64,000 nucleotides of DNA from Nyssa sinensis (GCA_008638375.1 CM018052.1:25947071-26011070), one strand, 5' to 3'. Positions 1 to 13,079 are shown, counted from the first letter of the stretch. Notes: generated by a model from the letters alone, not told the origin. Made by a program: numbers and translations.

Positions 1-1
1 A

Positions 2-67
2 ATTGTTCATATATTCTCAATGGACGTGACTCCTGAGGAGACTGTTGCAAGCAAACTTGGATTGTAA
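2..67 (+). CDS. possible 3' end of an unidentified gene
   Basis: The frame starting at base 2 is open from the window edge for 21 residues and stops at TAA 65-67. The tail contains MDVTPEETVASKLGL, which has a natural protein composition, and the DNA is less AT-rich than what follows. I do not recognise the family. A chance open stretch of this length is quite possible, so this stays a weak call. The rest of the gene would lie upstream of the window. Confidence 0.25.
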   Translation: MVHIFSMDVTPEETVASKLGL

Positions 68-2546
68 CTTGAAACCGCTGCTGCCGCTTGAACTTTCACA
101 TAGAAAGACACAATTACTTTATAACGGCGATCATCGCGCCTCTCAGGCTAATTCTTACTAATCTCACTGTCTTTCAATTTACATATTCTAACTTGTTTAT
201 TATTGCATATTTATATTTACTATTTGTTATTGTTTCACATACTTGATGCTGGAAAATACTGTCTTTAAAGTCTCTCTCTACGAGTTTATATTTCTCCGAA
301 CACATAAAGAAAAAGTTTAAGAGTAATGCAACATATTCCTCAATTTATATTTTCCTTTGTATCTTAATATGATGTGGTATGATGTGGTGTCTTTCGTAAT
401 CACATGCATCATATGGAGCACAGAAGCACTACATTATCCCACCTTACAATATGGGATACAAGTATAGATACAAATTAGAGATATGAAACTTTTTCAGAAC
501 TTAAATATCAACTATGGGTAGAATGAAAATTATCGAACTCATGCAAATATAGAATTCGTGTCAAGAAATCGTCAGCTGAAGTGAAATTTTGTTTTGTTGA
601 ATTTGAATAATTAGATATAGTATTTATATGTATATGATGATGTCGGTTTTTAGCTTGTTGATCGATCTTCACTAATCAATTTGAATTTATATGTACAGTA
701 TATGATGATGTCGGTTTTTACCAAGTGATGAAAAGATTTTAAAATAGACAATACTTTAAAATAACATATTTTCTCATTCTATTTTCTTATTTCTTAATAT
801 AGGATAATAAAATCCATTATAATAAATGGACATAGGTCCCAGCCCACTTGTATCAAGGAGAGTGATAAAATATAGTCAGAAAATCTTTTATATATAGCAT
901 TATTTTAAAAAAAAATTATATTATATTAGCTTACTTAAATTAGCTCGATCATATCTTGTTTTTTAGGATATAAATAAATAATTAGCTATTTGAATTTTGT
1001 TTGTTAATATTTTCATTCAATTATTATATCTTAAATTTATTTTTTTATCACTTGACAAACTATTTTGTTTATATTTTAATTCCATTTATAGAACTCTTCA
1101 TCTAAGAAAAAAAAAAAAAAACTTGTGATATATGTGATACAAAGTACAAATGAATATCTTTGAGCATGGAGTCCCGTTTGAAAGATTTGTGGACTATATT
1201 AGTACTTATATAGAAACTTCCAAAGTCTTTTAGACATCGAAGAAATTTCAAAACTCAGGTAAGACTTTGTAATATCCATTCGCCTTCTTAGTTAACACAA
1301 ACTCGAGTCATCTAATTAAATAAAGATGATGTATCAAGATTGGTCGGGATGACTGAGTTGGTATAGGATTGAAAATCCTTACAAATTCAATTGTTGAGAG
1401 AATATATTGTCTATAGATGTTATTGATGTCTTATATTCTCGATTCGTTTTGCATCCGACCTAATTTGAGTTTTTTTGGAGATTATCGATCGATACTTAGA
1501 CCTGAAAAACTTTCTTTATTGTTAATCAATCGGCACATAATGTCTCAAACCAGTTTTGAAGAAATTGTAAAAATGGCCTATCGGCACTCAAATTCTTAGA
1601 AACTTTTCACTCTAGTCTATTTGCACTCGATGCCCAATTTGTGACAATTTCACCCAATTTCATATTTTAGGATTTTAGATTCAATAAAATGTAATTTCAA
1701 GAAGAAAAGTGAGAGAGATAGGCATAAATAATTCTTAGACATTTATAAGAGGGTTTTTGCACTCATTTTTGAATTCTTTATCTTTGTTACTAGAATCTCT
1801 TTATTATGTGTTGCTTGTGAACAAAGACAGCTCAGGGAATCATATAAATCTTGGTGCTCTTACTTGTTGCATATTCGTTTTATACACTTTTTATTTTGTT
1901 ATTTGCTTCTGTTACACAACAATAGAGAGAGTGAGTGAAGAATGTGTCCTTGAGAGGAAATCATTGAGAATAAATATTTTAAAAATACATTGAAAGTGTC
2001 AATCCAATTGACATTTCCAAATTAATAATGGTATGACATAATTATATTAATTATATGATTTAAAATATTTATAATAATATAGTACATATCATATAATATA
2101 GTGCATATCATATCACTATTACGTCATTTAAGTTACAAATTTAAAAAAGTATAGCATTATTTGATAAATAAGTTACTTTATTTGAAAAAAAATCCCAAAA
2201 CATATATGAGTTCGGTTAAAAAACTGTATTCACAATGATACTTTGAAAGCTTTCAAAAAGCATGAAATTTAGTTTAAATAATAATAACAATAATGTAATG
2301 ATATATTTCAAAAAGCATGAAATTAGTTTTTCACTGGGTGCTTCAAGAATGAATTGTGGTACACCTAATATAACCACCACTTCCCCATCGCATGTATATC
2401 TATCCAGTGTCCAAAACACTAGCGTCTTTCCTCCACCACAGAAAATGCTTAGCCGAAGTAATTACAGTTCCACACGTGGGACTACGGTGGGAGAAATAAA
2501 CGCCCGACCGCTGAAACTACAAAATTAATAGTGGATTCTGACGCGC
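68..2546. other. AT-rich intergenic DNA, no gene recognised
   Basis: Only short AT-rich open frames occur here, none with a recognisable domain. A less AT-rich stretch near 2340-2520 holds an ACACGTGGGA G-box-like core but no visible gene next to it. Confidence 0.6.
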
Positions 2547-2560
2547 AAATTTTACTCGGA

Positions 2561-2606
<46 letters not shown>

Positions 2607-2736
2607 CGAGTAAAATTTTGGGTGGAACTACGTTTTTTGATGGCATGATATTTATATATATATATATACATATATATATATAAAAAAAATATCATACCAT
2701 CAAAAAACGCAGTTCCACCCAAAATTTTACTCGGAA
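2547..2736. repeat. palindromic locus built of (AT)n and three copies of one flank
   Basis: The flank AAATTTTACTCGGA occurs at 2547-2560, as its reverse complement at 2605-2618, and again in the first orientation near 2721-2735. Between the second and third copies a longer inverted repeat of about 55 bp (2605-2660 against 2680-2735) carries the GGGTGGAACT and AGTTCCACCC arms around a central AT run. The structure could fold into two overlapping hairpins. It may be a small MITE that has acquired AT microsatellites. Confidence 0.7.
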
Positions 2737-3414
2737 TATATATATATATATATATAGGTCATTTGATCTTATCAAGGTTTTGAATTTGTTTGACTGAATT
2801 TTGTTGAATTTTTTCAATATTTGTACAGATTTTTGGCTGAACTACCGTATTTATTAAATCTAACATGAATATCCACTCGATAAAGAGTTTGAATTAATGA
2901 GTCAATAAATCACTGATTCAATTAATGAATTAATTATTCATTTTATTAAAATATTAAAAAAATATTTTAAACATATTAAACATATATTATGAAATATATC
3001 TTAAAGTAAATTAAAAATTAAAAATAGATTAATAATAAAATATGAAAGTAATATATTAAATAAAATATTGTATGTAACTTAATATTGAGCAAAAAATTAT
3101 AGTATTATAGAATTTATATATTGTCAATCCTTATTTTAATTTCTAAATTATAGATAAAGTATCAAATTTATTGTTAAAACTCAAGTTAAATATTATATAA
3201 GTATGATAATAAAAAGTAAAAATATATAATGAATATATTAAAGATATTTTAATATCATTTGCGAGGATAAATCAATTAAAATTTTGGTTTTAAATTATTT
3301 TTTGTAATTATTTATAACCTAATCCTTTCATACAAACTCATTAGATTTACTGACCCAATCATAAAATCGACTTGATTAATTGATTTTTAATAATTTATAT
3401 CCTTAAGTAGTTTA
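2737..3414. other. AT-rich non-coding DNA
   Basis: Very AT-rich sequence without a usable open frame. I see no recognisable element. Confidence 0.6.
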
Positions 3415-3419
3415 ATAAT

Positions 3420-3946
3420 TGATATACCATCAAACGACAGACCAACCACCATATGGCACGTGTAACTACAGAGCTGTTAAAGCTCAGCCATCCAGAACTT
3501 TTAGATCGGAAGCCCGCACGACCCATAGTCTCGCCTTCAGCTCAGAAGTTCCACACAAGGGGATTCAAAGCTCGTCGCCGCCTTAAGCACCCTGCCGAGC
3601 TAAGGATAAGGAAATAATCTTCAACAAGGAAATTGACACTCATGGATATTTCTCAAGCGCAGTATCCAACATGATAACGCCACTCTTTGATGACCAAGTC
3701 CCTATATTCATAGCTCCAAATCCTAATCAACTTAGGAAACCCACAGCCTATAAATAAAACCCTAATGTACGTCGTTACATTCATACTAATTCTTTTCATT
3801 TAATTAAAGTTTATCAATACAATTTATTGACTTAATCATCAAAGCGACTACCATTGGAACCAACCCAGTAGCCCTCTGATCTTTTTTTTTGAGTGTTCGG
3901 CATGCGTAGAAGATTAGGGCTCACTGATCAGAAAATTGCAGCATCA
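3420..3946 (+). mobile_element. solo LTR of the Gypsy (Tat-like) family found elsewhere in the window
   Basis: The segment begins TGATATACCA and ends GCAGCATCA, matching the LTR at 55485-56192. Shared parts include the ACACGTGTAACT stretch near the start, the block around CTCCAAATCCTAATCAACTT, a TATAAAT box at 3749-3755, and the ending with CCTCTGATCTT. It is flanked by ATAAT (3415-3419) and ATAAC (3947-3951), a target duplication with one mismatch. No internal region or second LTR adjoins, so it is most likely a solo LTR left by unequal recombination. Confidence 0.75.
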
Positions 3947-3951
3947 ATAAC

Positions 3952-4376
3952 AAAATTGAATTAGTTGAAGATCCAATTCACCGAGTTGACTCATTGGACT
4001 GGATTTAATAATGTGAACTAGTATTAAAAAAAATCAAATAGAATTCTTTTTTATCTAAATTATTGTGAAATTTCTTCCGAACTTAAATGCATAATGACAT
4101 TTTTAGATGCCACGGTTTGCCTAATTTGTAAGTTGTTTGTTCTAGATTATCTCCCATTGCTCCATAGCTAGTGAAATACAAATAATTATCGAACAGCTTT
4201 TTCTTTCTTTATTTTTTTTCTTTTTCTTTTTGTTTCTCTTTCTCTTTTTCCCTTTTTTTTTTTTTTAATAAAGGACCAACATAATTTCTTCTTCCAATTC
4301 ACGGCCTACTTTTGGATGAATAATTAAAAATAAAAATGTTTTTATATTGTCCAAATTGAAGAGTGAATTTTTTTCG
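3952..4376. other. AT-rich non-coding DNA
   Basis: Contains a pyrimidine-rich run near 4200-4266. Nothing else is recognised. Confidence 0.5.
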
Positions 4377-4906
4377 GAAAGAAATATTAAAAAGTCTTCA
4401 AAATAATTTTTTCAATCTAAAATATGCATTATATATTTTTTCTATTTAAAAGATTCAAAAAAGAAACATTTAATACAAAAGTCAAACTGTTAACTTCTAT
4501 CTTAATATCGTTAAAAAATATTCTTGATTTGACTAAAATAACCTTCAACATACATTAAAAAAATACTAAATAATAGATATAACAAATTAGTCAATCCAAA
4601 AAAAAACATAACATTTTTTTATTTATCTAAACTGCCTAAAAAATAAATCTTTACTGTATAAAATGTAATTATTTTTTGGGATTGAAAATTTTATTTTATA
4701 TATTTTTTTGTATTTTTTTTAAGATGTATCTTAAAAATTATTTTAGTATAATCAATAATATTTTTTAACGATGTTAAAATGAAAGTTAACAATTAGACCT
4801 TTTGCATTAAAATTTTTTTTTTTGGACTTTTTAGATAGAAAAAATGTATCATGAATTTTTTGGATTGAAAAAAATTATTTTAGAGACTTTTTAGTATTTT
4901 TTCTTC
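4377..4906. mobile_element. foldback or MITE-like long inverted repeat
   Basis: The left half reads as an imperfect reverse complement of the right half along nearly the whole 530 bp. Examples are AAAAAGTCTTCAAAATAATT on the left against AATTATTTTAGAGACTTTTT on the right, and the left ATCGTTAAAAAATATTCTTGAT region against the right ATCAATAATATTTTTTAACGAT region. The centre lies near 4650. No coding capacity is present, which fits a non-autonomous element. I could not fix the target duplication. Confidence 0.6.
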
Positions 4907-6094
4907 TTTTTTATAATGCAGAGTATTCTGAGTCAACGTACACGTACCAGATTAAGGCACTACAGTCCTCACCCGCCTTTACACCATCCCTTGAGATTCG
5001 GTTGGAGTGGCTCCAAATTTCTTCTAGTGAAGAGAGTCAAATCCGAGAGCTCAAAAATAATTTAAAAATAGGAAAATTTTATTATTTTGGAGGAGAAAAT
5101 ACATCTATTCGCTCTCGAGCTCTTGAAATTTATAAAAAAAGAAAAAGTATAAGTAAATTATTTTATTATGTGATTAAAAAAGATAAAATATAAATTTACA
5201 TATGATAAAATGTAAGAAAAAAAAACATTTTTCAATCTCTTTTTTTTTTTTCTCTTGTTTTTTTATGGAAAACAAAGTAAATGGGCTTTGAGCTCCTTTG
5301 AACTCACTCATTTTCTTTTCTATTCTCTTGTCAATTTTAAATCAAACACAAGAAAATCGTGATCTTTGAACCAACATAGTAGGATTTAGGATGGGATACA
5401 CTCTTTAAATCAATTCGTACACTATCAAATTCTATTAATATCTTTTGAGATTAAAAAATATTCTTGATTTCTGATTTAAAAGGACTATGTGGGAGTGTGG
5501 TCAAGCAACAAAGTCAGCGTTGAGAATAAAAATCAAGAGTTAGAACTTAAAGAATGAACTCAATTATTACGACAAGGATGATTTTATTTAGTATACATAA
5601 GCTGACCCCGTATTATCATTGCGTGAAATACATTAAATATGGTGATTGAAAACTCACACACTCTCAAATGATTTTAGTCATCTGGACAAAAACTTTTTCA
5701 TCAAATTGTTAAAAAGCTAGAATTACGGTGTGTTTAAAATTTATTGATTTTTTAATTTTTATTTTTGTTTTCAATTTTTAGAAGTAAAAAAAAAAAAATT
5801 AATGTTACATGTCTCAAATAATGTAATAATAAACTATTAATTATATATTTATAATGTATTCAAAATATTACAAAAAAATTAATGTCATTTGAAATGTAAA
5901 ATATCCAACAAAGAGTATCATTAAAGAAAGAAAGAAAGTAGGTCTCACTAATAATATGAATTATAGTCTGAATTTGACTCTTAACACTAATTACTTCATT
6001 TCGTCAACCTCCGTATCAAATGGTATTTCGGTAATATAAGCGGAAACCTCTTGACATTATGGGAATACTAGTTACATTGGTATTATTCTTCTGG
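4907..6094. other. intergenic DNA upstream of the ARM-repeat gene
   Basis: AT-rich with homopolymer runs. A short open frame at 5002-5193 has low-complexity composition and no recognisable domain. Confidence 0.5.
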
Positions 6095-6102
6095 TATAAA
6101 AG
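6095..6102 (+). promoter_or_regulatory. TATA box of the ARM-repeat gene
   Basis: TATAAAAG lies about 160 bp upstream of the chosen ATG at 6258. It is followed by a pyrimidine-rich leader (TTTCTCACTTTCTCC and similar) typical of a plant 5'UTR. Confidence 0.6.
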
Positions 6103-6257
6103 TCAGTTTCTGTTTCTCACTTTCTCCATCTGCTCTTTCTGTTTTACCTAGAGCTTCTTCTCCCTTGTTTTATAGGATCTGTCCATTATTTTCTATCTCC
6201 AAAAGTCAGACATATACAGACTTTCTGCATTTAATATTTCTCTCTCTGTCTCTCTAT

Positions 6258-7776
6258 ATGTCTCCTTCCCAACCACCCAACACGTTTGATTCTTCTCCTT
6301 GGTTCTTAGTCTACACAAAGCTTCGGTTCTTCACTCGCATCCGACGCCTCCTCCATCGCAGGACCTCAAGCAAGCGATACAGAACGTCCAATCGATTCGA
6401 TAAACCGATCGGGATAACAGAAATCGATAAAGAAGCACGGCAAGCAGAGGACATGGTGAGAGAAAGCGAGGATGGGTCGGTGGTTTTGCAGAGATCAGTG
6501 AAGAGACTTCACTTCGGGAGTTGGGAAGAGAAGGAGGTGGCGGCGAGGGTGATAAAGAGATTGGCTCGAGAGGATTTGAAGATGAGAAAATCGCTGGCGG
6601 AGCTCGGGGTTGTGCCGCCGTTGGTGGCCATGGTTGGATCGGATGTGTTTGGTCGTCGGAGGTTGGCAGTTCAAGCTTTGATTGAGCTTGCTAATGGCAC
6701 TTGCACGTAAGTTTGATTTCAAAATGTTAGTTATACTATTCACTTAAAATTTATGTTTTGATTAATCAGCAAAAAAGAAAATTTATAATAAAGAACTATG
6801 CATATTTTTTTCCTCCATAGCATTATATATAAATTGACATATTATTAAGAAATTGGTGTCTTAATCTAGTAATTGATTATTATTTTAAGTTTTAAGTTTT
6901 CTTTTATATCTTTTGGAGTTTTTGCTTGAATTATTTTTTTATCTTTTACATTTCGACTCACAATATTTATATTGTTGGATGGAATTCGAAATATGCTTTA
7001 TTTTTTATATAATAATTGAAACAAATATTATTTATATATGTGTTTTGTTGTGAAAAATCGAACCTATAATAAATTAATTGGAAGTAGGAATTGACACTAT
7101 CGAACTCTTACCTTTATTATAATAAGAACTTCTATCCGACTCCTGCCTTTATTAATAAGAACTTTTATTGTACAAATTTAGAAAAGTTTCAGAAAATTTA
7201 TAGTATATGGGGATCAAGTGGAGCTAATTTGTTTCTCTTGATTGATCTAGATTAGTGGAGCCTGTATTGGAGCACATTTAGGTTAGTGGGTCCACGTCAT
7301 ACTTGTGATGACATGGCATTGTTTGTTGGCAGCCAAACCAACTTTAGAAAAAGAATCCAACCAAGTGGTCATTTTTTGACTTTTGAGGACAGAGTATGTG
7401 GATGGTTTTGCCGGAAATAGGTTGGGATCCCTTGATTCTCGCCTTCTTTTTTTATGTCCCAAATAAACAAAGATTTTTGTATTATTGATGAGTCCCATGG
7501 TAGGTGAAAGCCCTACCAGACCTTAGAGTTTATAATTGGTGGGTGTCTCGAGGAACACATGAATTAAATTGGTGGGTGAGCAATTATTTAATAATATTTT
7601 GAATTAAATGAAATATCACGTATCATCTAGTCATTAAAATTATTGGATTGAGAGAATTGAAAGAGTATTTGCATGGAGGAATTTCATGATTGTACAGTGC
7701 AAGGATTCATTAGAAGGAAAACGAAAGGCGGAGCACCATGGCAGGAGGTTGATCAACTTGACTTTTTGGCAATAGC

Positions 7777-7808
<32 letters not shown>

Positions 7809-9428
7809 CCAAAAGGGAAAATCCAAGTCACAAATAATAAGTAACAGGCATGTTGTAATATAAAACAATAAGATGAAGTTGAGTGGTGAAATGAAAATAT
7901 ACCCCTTGCTTGACCTTTTCAAGTTTTGGCATATCGAAAAATGAAACCAAACAAGTCAAACATACTGTTACATTACCACTATTCATTAAAGATGGTAATA
8001 TTGAAAGTAGGTTCACTTAAAAGTCACATTTTTGGTTCAAGTCTGTGGAGATGCAAGTTTGATTGAATTAGTGAGGCAAGCTGGCAGAATTGCACTGACT
8101 GTCCACTAAATTTCAAAGCAGTAGGAAAAGTTGGAAGTGGAATAATGGTAGTGAAGGGACAAGTCCTTATTTTGAAGAGAAAATTATAGTCCATGAAGTA
8201 TAATGTAGTTGTTGAGATATGACATATCTTTAGAAAATATTGAGAACTACATTTGTTGACCTTCACTTTCAAACACAGATCCAGTTTAGAGAATCTTGTC
8301 GACTTTCTTCTACCATAATGTTTTTTTATTTCTTTGGGTAGTTATTTTGGGCCCCTATGTATATAATTGGGTCTGTTGAGTATATATAATAGATAATGCC
8401 CTCCCATTATTTTAGTCCATGCAGTGAAATGGCACGTCTGGTTGCCCTTAAATTGTTGTCCTCAGTTTTAGTTTAATATGATGAATTAAGCTTTCAAAGT
8501 CACATTTGACTTCAAACTTAGCTTAAACTTGAAATATCTTTGGGCTTCTTTTATTAAAAACTCTTCTTCTCATCTTTTCAGGAACAAGGCTCTCATGGTG
8601 GAGGCAGGAATTCTATCAAAATTACCCAACAATGTTGAGGTTTTAGATGAATCAACAAGGCATGAATTTGCACAACTGCTCTTGTCTATATCATCCCTAG
8701 CCAATAGCCAATTCCCATTAACCTCATCAAGATTTCTTCTATTTGTCGTCGGCATTCTCGAGTCGAATTCAAGTATTGAAACCAAAGATTTGTGTTTGGG
8801 TACACTGTACAATCTTTCCACCATGTTAGACAATGCAGAAAGTTTGGTTACCAAAGGGATTGTTCAGACTGTCTTGAGACTCTCCTCAGTAAAAGAAACA
8901 TCTGAGAAAGCCCTTGCGGCACTAGGGAACTTGGTGGTGACATTAATGGGAAAGAAAGCTCTGGAAAATAACCCAATGGTACCAGAAAGCTTGATTGAAA
9001 TTATGGCATGGGAGGAAAAACCCAGGTGCCAAGAACTTTCTGCATACATTTTGATGATTTTAGCTCACCAAAGCTCTGCCCAGAGAGAGAAGATGGTTAA
9101 TGCTAGAATTGTCCCTGTTCTTCTTGAAGTGGCATTGTTGAGTAGCCCTTTAGCTCAAAAAAGGGCACTGAAACTACTGCAATGGTTTAAGAATGAAAGG
9201 CAAAGGAAAATGGGGCCTCATTCGGGGCCACAGACCGGAAGGATGTCAATTGGTTCGCCTTTAAATCAGAGGGAAGCTGATGAAGGGAAGAAAATGATGA
9301 AGAAGATGGTGAAAGAAAGTTTATACAAAAATATGGAAACCATCACTCGGCGAGCTAATGCTGCAGGAGATTCTCCCAAGCTCAAGGCCTTGCTAATTAG
9401 TTCAAGTTCTAAAAGCTTGCCTTATTAG
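6258..9428 (+). CDS. ARM-repeat protein, U-box-domain-containing-protein-like without the U-box
   Basis: Join of 6258-6706 and 8582-9428, 431 residues. The donor CAC|GTAAGT and the acceptor TTTTCAG|GAAC restore the reading [16 protein letters not shown], a junction well known in this family. Residues from about 75 on form leucine-rich armadillo repeats, for example [19 protein letters not shown] and ALAALGNLV. The N-terminus is short and basic (RRLLHRR), and the C-terminus carries a basic segment with [18 protein letters not shown]. No U-box is present, so a direct E3 ligase role is not supported; family relatives also lack it. Armadillo repeats bind protein partners; the partner is unknown. 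I chose ATG 6258 because the in-frame ATG at 6165 would add a pyrimidine-tract-encoded, low-complexity leader. The 1875-bp intron shows no recognised gene. Confidence 0.85.
6707..8581 (+). other. intron of the ARM-repeat gene
   Basis: GT-AG intron of 1875 bp, AT-rich and T-rich on the coding strand, with an AT/GT microsatellite at about 7777-7808. No exon-like open frame with a recognisable product is seen inside. Confidence 0.8.
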
Positions 9429-10415
9429 AGCCTAAATTACACAGATGATGGGAACAAAGGAACTTTTCATAAGGAGGAAAGGAATGAAGTTCTTCTTCCA
9501 TTAAAGTGAACTTCTTGAGCAAAAGCCTATCTTTTGCTGTATATTGCGGAAACTAAAGATTTTTTCTTTTCTTGGGAAAATTTCATAATTTTCCCCAACA
9601 CCTTGATAAATATTACAAGTTCTTCATGTGTTGCAATTGAATGAGTTGTAAATTGGGAAACCCTATCACCTCTTTTGCTTTGATATTGGAAGGATTTAGT
9701 ATGATTGATTCTTTTTCAAATTATATTTATACAATTATATAATGAGAACTCTTCTTCTTCTTCTTCTTTTCAATGTTGATTGAATTTTTTTAAAAAAGTA
9801 GTCATGAAATATGCTTTAGAAAGTAGAAGGAACTGTGATAACAAAAGTAATGATTTACAAAGAGAAATTATGTAGGAAAGTGGTACTCAAAATACCAAAA
9901 TGTCTTTAATAATTTCTTCTAGTACTAATCATTACAAATTATAAATGAAATTCTTGTGCCTGTTTACCAATATCTAAAAGAAAAATGCTATATATTCTCA
10001 ATTTATATTTTTAAATGTATTTTAATGTGATATATCATAATATAATAATTTTGAGTCGCACAAAATATAATTTCCAAAATCACTATATCTTAACACATCA
10101 CAGTAGAAATACAAATGAAAATATCTAACACATTTGAAAATACCTAACACATATGTGAAGAAGGTATCACCTTATCATGAATTATAAGTATGTCATTGTC
10201 TACAAGCACATAATTTCTTGGAAAACCCATTTGAATCATGTTTTTGTATTTTCAGAAATAAAATAAAATGATGAAAATTTTGAAAGTATATGTGTTTTGA
10301 GATTGTTTCATTTTTTAATGAATTTGAGTTTTTGAAAATACAAAAAAAAAAACTAATTTGATTTATTTTCTAAAAATGAGCTGTTTTCAAAAAAAAAAAA
10401 AATTAAATGTCAGGC
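9429..10415. other. 3'UTR of the ARM-repeat gene and AT-rich spacer
   Basis: The first roughly 300 bp are the likely 3'UTR. No strong AATAAA signal is seen. The rest is AT-rich with short homopolymer runs. Confidence 0.5.
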
Positions 10416-10748
10416 TATTGTAAACTAGTGAGTCTCATGTTATCATGTGATATACCATATGCTATATGATGAAACATCCTGAGACGGCAAAAAAAGTTAA
10501 GGTAGTAAGACATTCTAAGGCGGCAAATATAATCTATATATATAAAGGATGGTAGAAACATTTGAAACACAGTTTGACTGAGATTGAAAGTAGTATCTTG
10601 TTGCGAGCTTAGTGATATCCTTTTTTGTACTCATTTATATAAATAATCAAATATTTTTTCTCATGTCCGTAGACGTAGGCCTGAAGTCGAACCACGGAAA
10701 TATTCATGTGCACTTGTGTGACTTGTATTGTCTATCAACTTTACAATA
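10416..10748 (+). repeat. 5' LTR of the Copia element
   Basis: 333 bp, with ends TATTGTAA and TTACAATA. It is similar to the 3' LTR across ACTAGTG, CATATGCTATATGA, AAACATTTGAAACACAG and ATTTATATAAATAAT. Confidence 0.88.
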
Positions 10749-10768
10749 TGTTATCAGTATGAAGCTCC
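10749..10768 (+). other. Copia primer-binding site
   Basis: TGTTATCAGTATGAAGC directly follows the LTR. It resembles the TGGTATCAGAGC class complementary to initiator methionine tRNA. Confidence 0.6.
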
Positions 10769-10848
10769 GGTTCACCACGGAGGTATTAAAATAAAGGTAA
10801 TATTTAGTACATTAGAATCTAAATATTCTCTTTATCTTATTTATATTA

Positions 10849-11790
10849 TGTTAAATCTCACCAAGCTTGAGTTTGCTACGTTGGATATCATTGGAAATAA
10901 TTATTTATCCTAAATCTTCAATGATGAACTTCACCTTGAAACTAGTAGTCTTGGTGATACTATTAAAGAATAAAACACCGCATTCTTGAAGGATCACACA
11001 CAGACACTGATATTTCTTCGCCATCATATTCATGAAGGCCTAAAAACAAAATATCTCATGGTGAAAGGTCTACTAATCCTTTGGAAGAATCTAGCTAACA
11101 GAAATGTATGATCACCAACGTACTATCATTCTCCTAAGGGCTTAGTATAATTGGTTGCACATGGGGTTGCAAAATTTTGAATCAATTTATAAATACAATT
11201 CTGTATTATTCAGAATTACTTCACAATTAAAATTGTGTGGAGAAAATATTACAGATGTAGATATGCTGGAAAAGATATTTTTTACATTTTATGCCTCAAA
11301 TATTATCATGCAACAACAATATCGAGAGCGTTGGTTTACTAAATATTCTGAATTGATATCATGTCTTCTTTTGACTGAACAACATAGTGATGTTGTGATG
11401 AAAAATCATCAGTTACGTTCCACTGGCTCTGTAACACTCCTTGGAGAGAATGGAAATGCATTTCTAGAAGCAAATGCAACTTCATCATATAGATAGAGAC
11501 ATAGGCATGGGCATGGGCATGGGCATGGGCATGGATATGGCCGTAGACATGATCACAGTCGCGGTTGACATAATAACTCATACCGAGGTGGTCACAAGAA
11601 TAATTCTCCTAATTGTCCCAGAAGAGACACACGGCAGCACCTGAGGTGCAATAATAATATTGAAGCAAAGTAAGAAAAGGGGAAACGAAAATTATCCCAA
11701 GATCCTAAAGAATCTTGTTATTATTACGGTGGAAAAGGACACTGGTTGCATACCTTTCGTACGCCCAAACATTTTGTGGATCTTAGTTAA
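10849..11790 (+). pseudogene. Copia gag remnant
   Basis: From the ATG at 10849 the broken reading gives NLTKLEFATLDI..NYLS, then FLRHHIHEGLKTKYL, then, in the frame open at 11155-11496, YNSVLFRITSQLKLCGENIT and QQQYRERWFTKYSELISCLL. This is the UBN2-type gag of plant Copia elements. A (GGGCAT)n run at about 11500-11532 encodes a His-Gly tract. The zinc-knuckle region at about 11716-11760 reads CYYYGGKGHWLHTF, where the family has C-x2-C-x4-H-x4-C, so two of the three zinc-binding cysteines are lost. Several stops interrupt the frame. Confidence 0.8.
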
Positions 11791-12198
11791 GCATCACTAA
11801 AGGAAAAAGGAAAAGAAATAGAAACAAATTTTACTAATGGTTCTGTGAATGTTACTGATGATCTTATGGGTTTTTTTTTTATGATCCTGCAGATATTGTT
11901 ACCTAGATGTCTCATATTTCTTTGCAGATCCTAGTGGTAGAATTGACCATTTAATAAGCGATGGGAACGTGCATGTTAATTAGTGTTCTTAATATTTGTG
12001 TTGTTTTGTTTAACTCATTGTAATGTTTCTATTAAATTATATTGCTTGAATGCAATTTAACTTTTTCATGTCTTTATTTTTAATATGTTATTTATAATAA
12101 TAAATTGATAGATTTTAGATAGATAATAGAGATATCTATCTAACAAACAATGCCACTACTCAAGCAATTCTTTGTGATAAAATATATTTCTTTACTCT

Positions 12199-13003
12199 TG
12201 ATATGCCAAAAAATACCCCACCACTATGGGGACGACACGTGTACTGAGCATCCAGAGCTCGTCAGAGCTTGCACATCAAGAGGTGGCAAAGACATGCCTC
12301 CAGAGGTGGCAGAGATGTGCCTCCAGAGGTGGCAGAGATGTGCCTCCAGAGATGAGCCAGAATCTCCATCCAGAGCTCGTCAGAGCTTGCGCATCAAGAG
12401 CTGGCAAAGACATGCCTCCAGAGGTGGCAGAGATGTGCCTCCAGGGGTAAGACTTCCGAGGTAAGCCTCCAGAGGTAAGCCTTCAGAGGTAGGCCTCCAG
12501 AGGTGAGCCTTCAGAGGTAGGCCTCCAGAGGTGTGTAATACAGACCTCGTAGTAAGGACAATAAAAGATCTATAAGAAGGGGTTCCGAACTGGTCACCGC
12601 CTATCATAGACTTCTGACCTCGAAATAGGGAAGCATGACGCAATATGGAAACTGTCACCGTTTGACAAACAGTGAACCCTAGCCCTGCAAAGCAGGTCTC
12701 TAGCCCTGCAAAGCGGCACAACAAGTGAAAAAAATGACGTAGATGGACATCATGAAATGGCCACCGCCTGATGACAGCTAATGAAAGAGTTCATCAGCTT
12801 ATAAATATCACCTTCAAGGTACACATAAGGAGGGAGATATTCTTTTACATAGCATTATCTTCCATAAAAACTCTGACCATGGACTAACTTCCTCATCGGA
12901 GTGGCTACCGCCGGAGCCATCCCGGCGGCCCTCTAACTCTCTTTTTTCAGAGTTCATAGCGACGAGGAACGGATCTCCGGCAAGTCAAAAAAATGTAGCA
13001 TCA
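12199..13003 (+). repeat. 5' LTR of the nested Gypsy element, with U3 tandem repeats
   Basis: 805 bp from TGAT to ATCA. About 12270-12540 consists of repeats of CCTCCAGAGGTGGCAGAGATG and shorter CCTCCAGAGGTAAG-type units. The position matches the repeat block in the LTR at 55485, but the unit sequence differs. The 3' part has the CGGAGTGGCTACCGCCGG box shared with the other family LTRs. Confidence 0.8.
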
Positions 13004-13024
13004 GCTTGGCGCCGTCTGTGGGAA
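13004..13024 (+). other. primer-binding site of the nested element
   Basis: GCTTGGCGCCGTCTGTGGGA directly follows the LTR. The same core follows the LTR at 56192. Confidence 0.7.
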
Positions 13025-13079
13025 ACGACAGTCAAATCTGCATCTGAATTATCAATTAAAAAAGGGGCCAAACCTTTGA

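Noticed and set aside
7283..8272. Several minus-strand open frames in the ARM-gene intron
   Set aside because: Short, with no domains, and located in a T-rich intron where the opposite strand is often open by chance.
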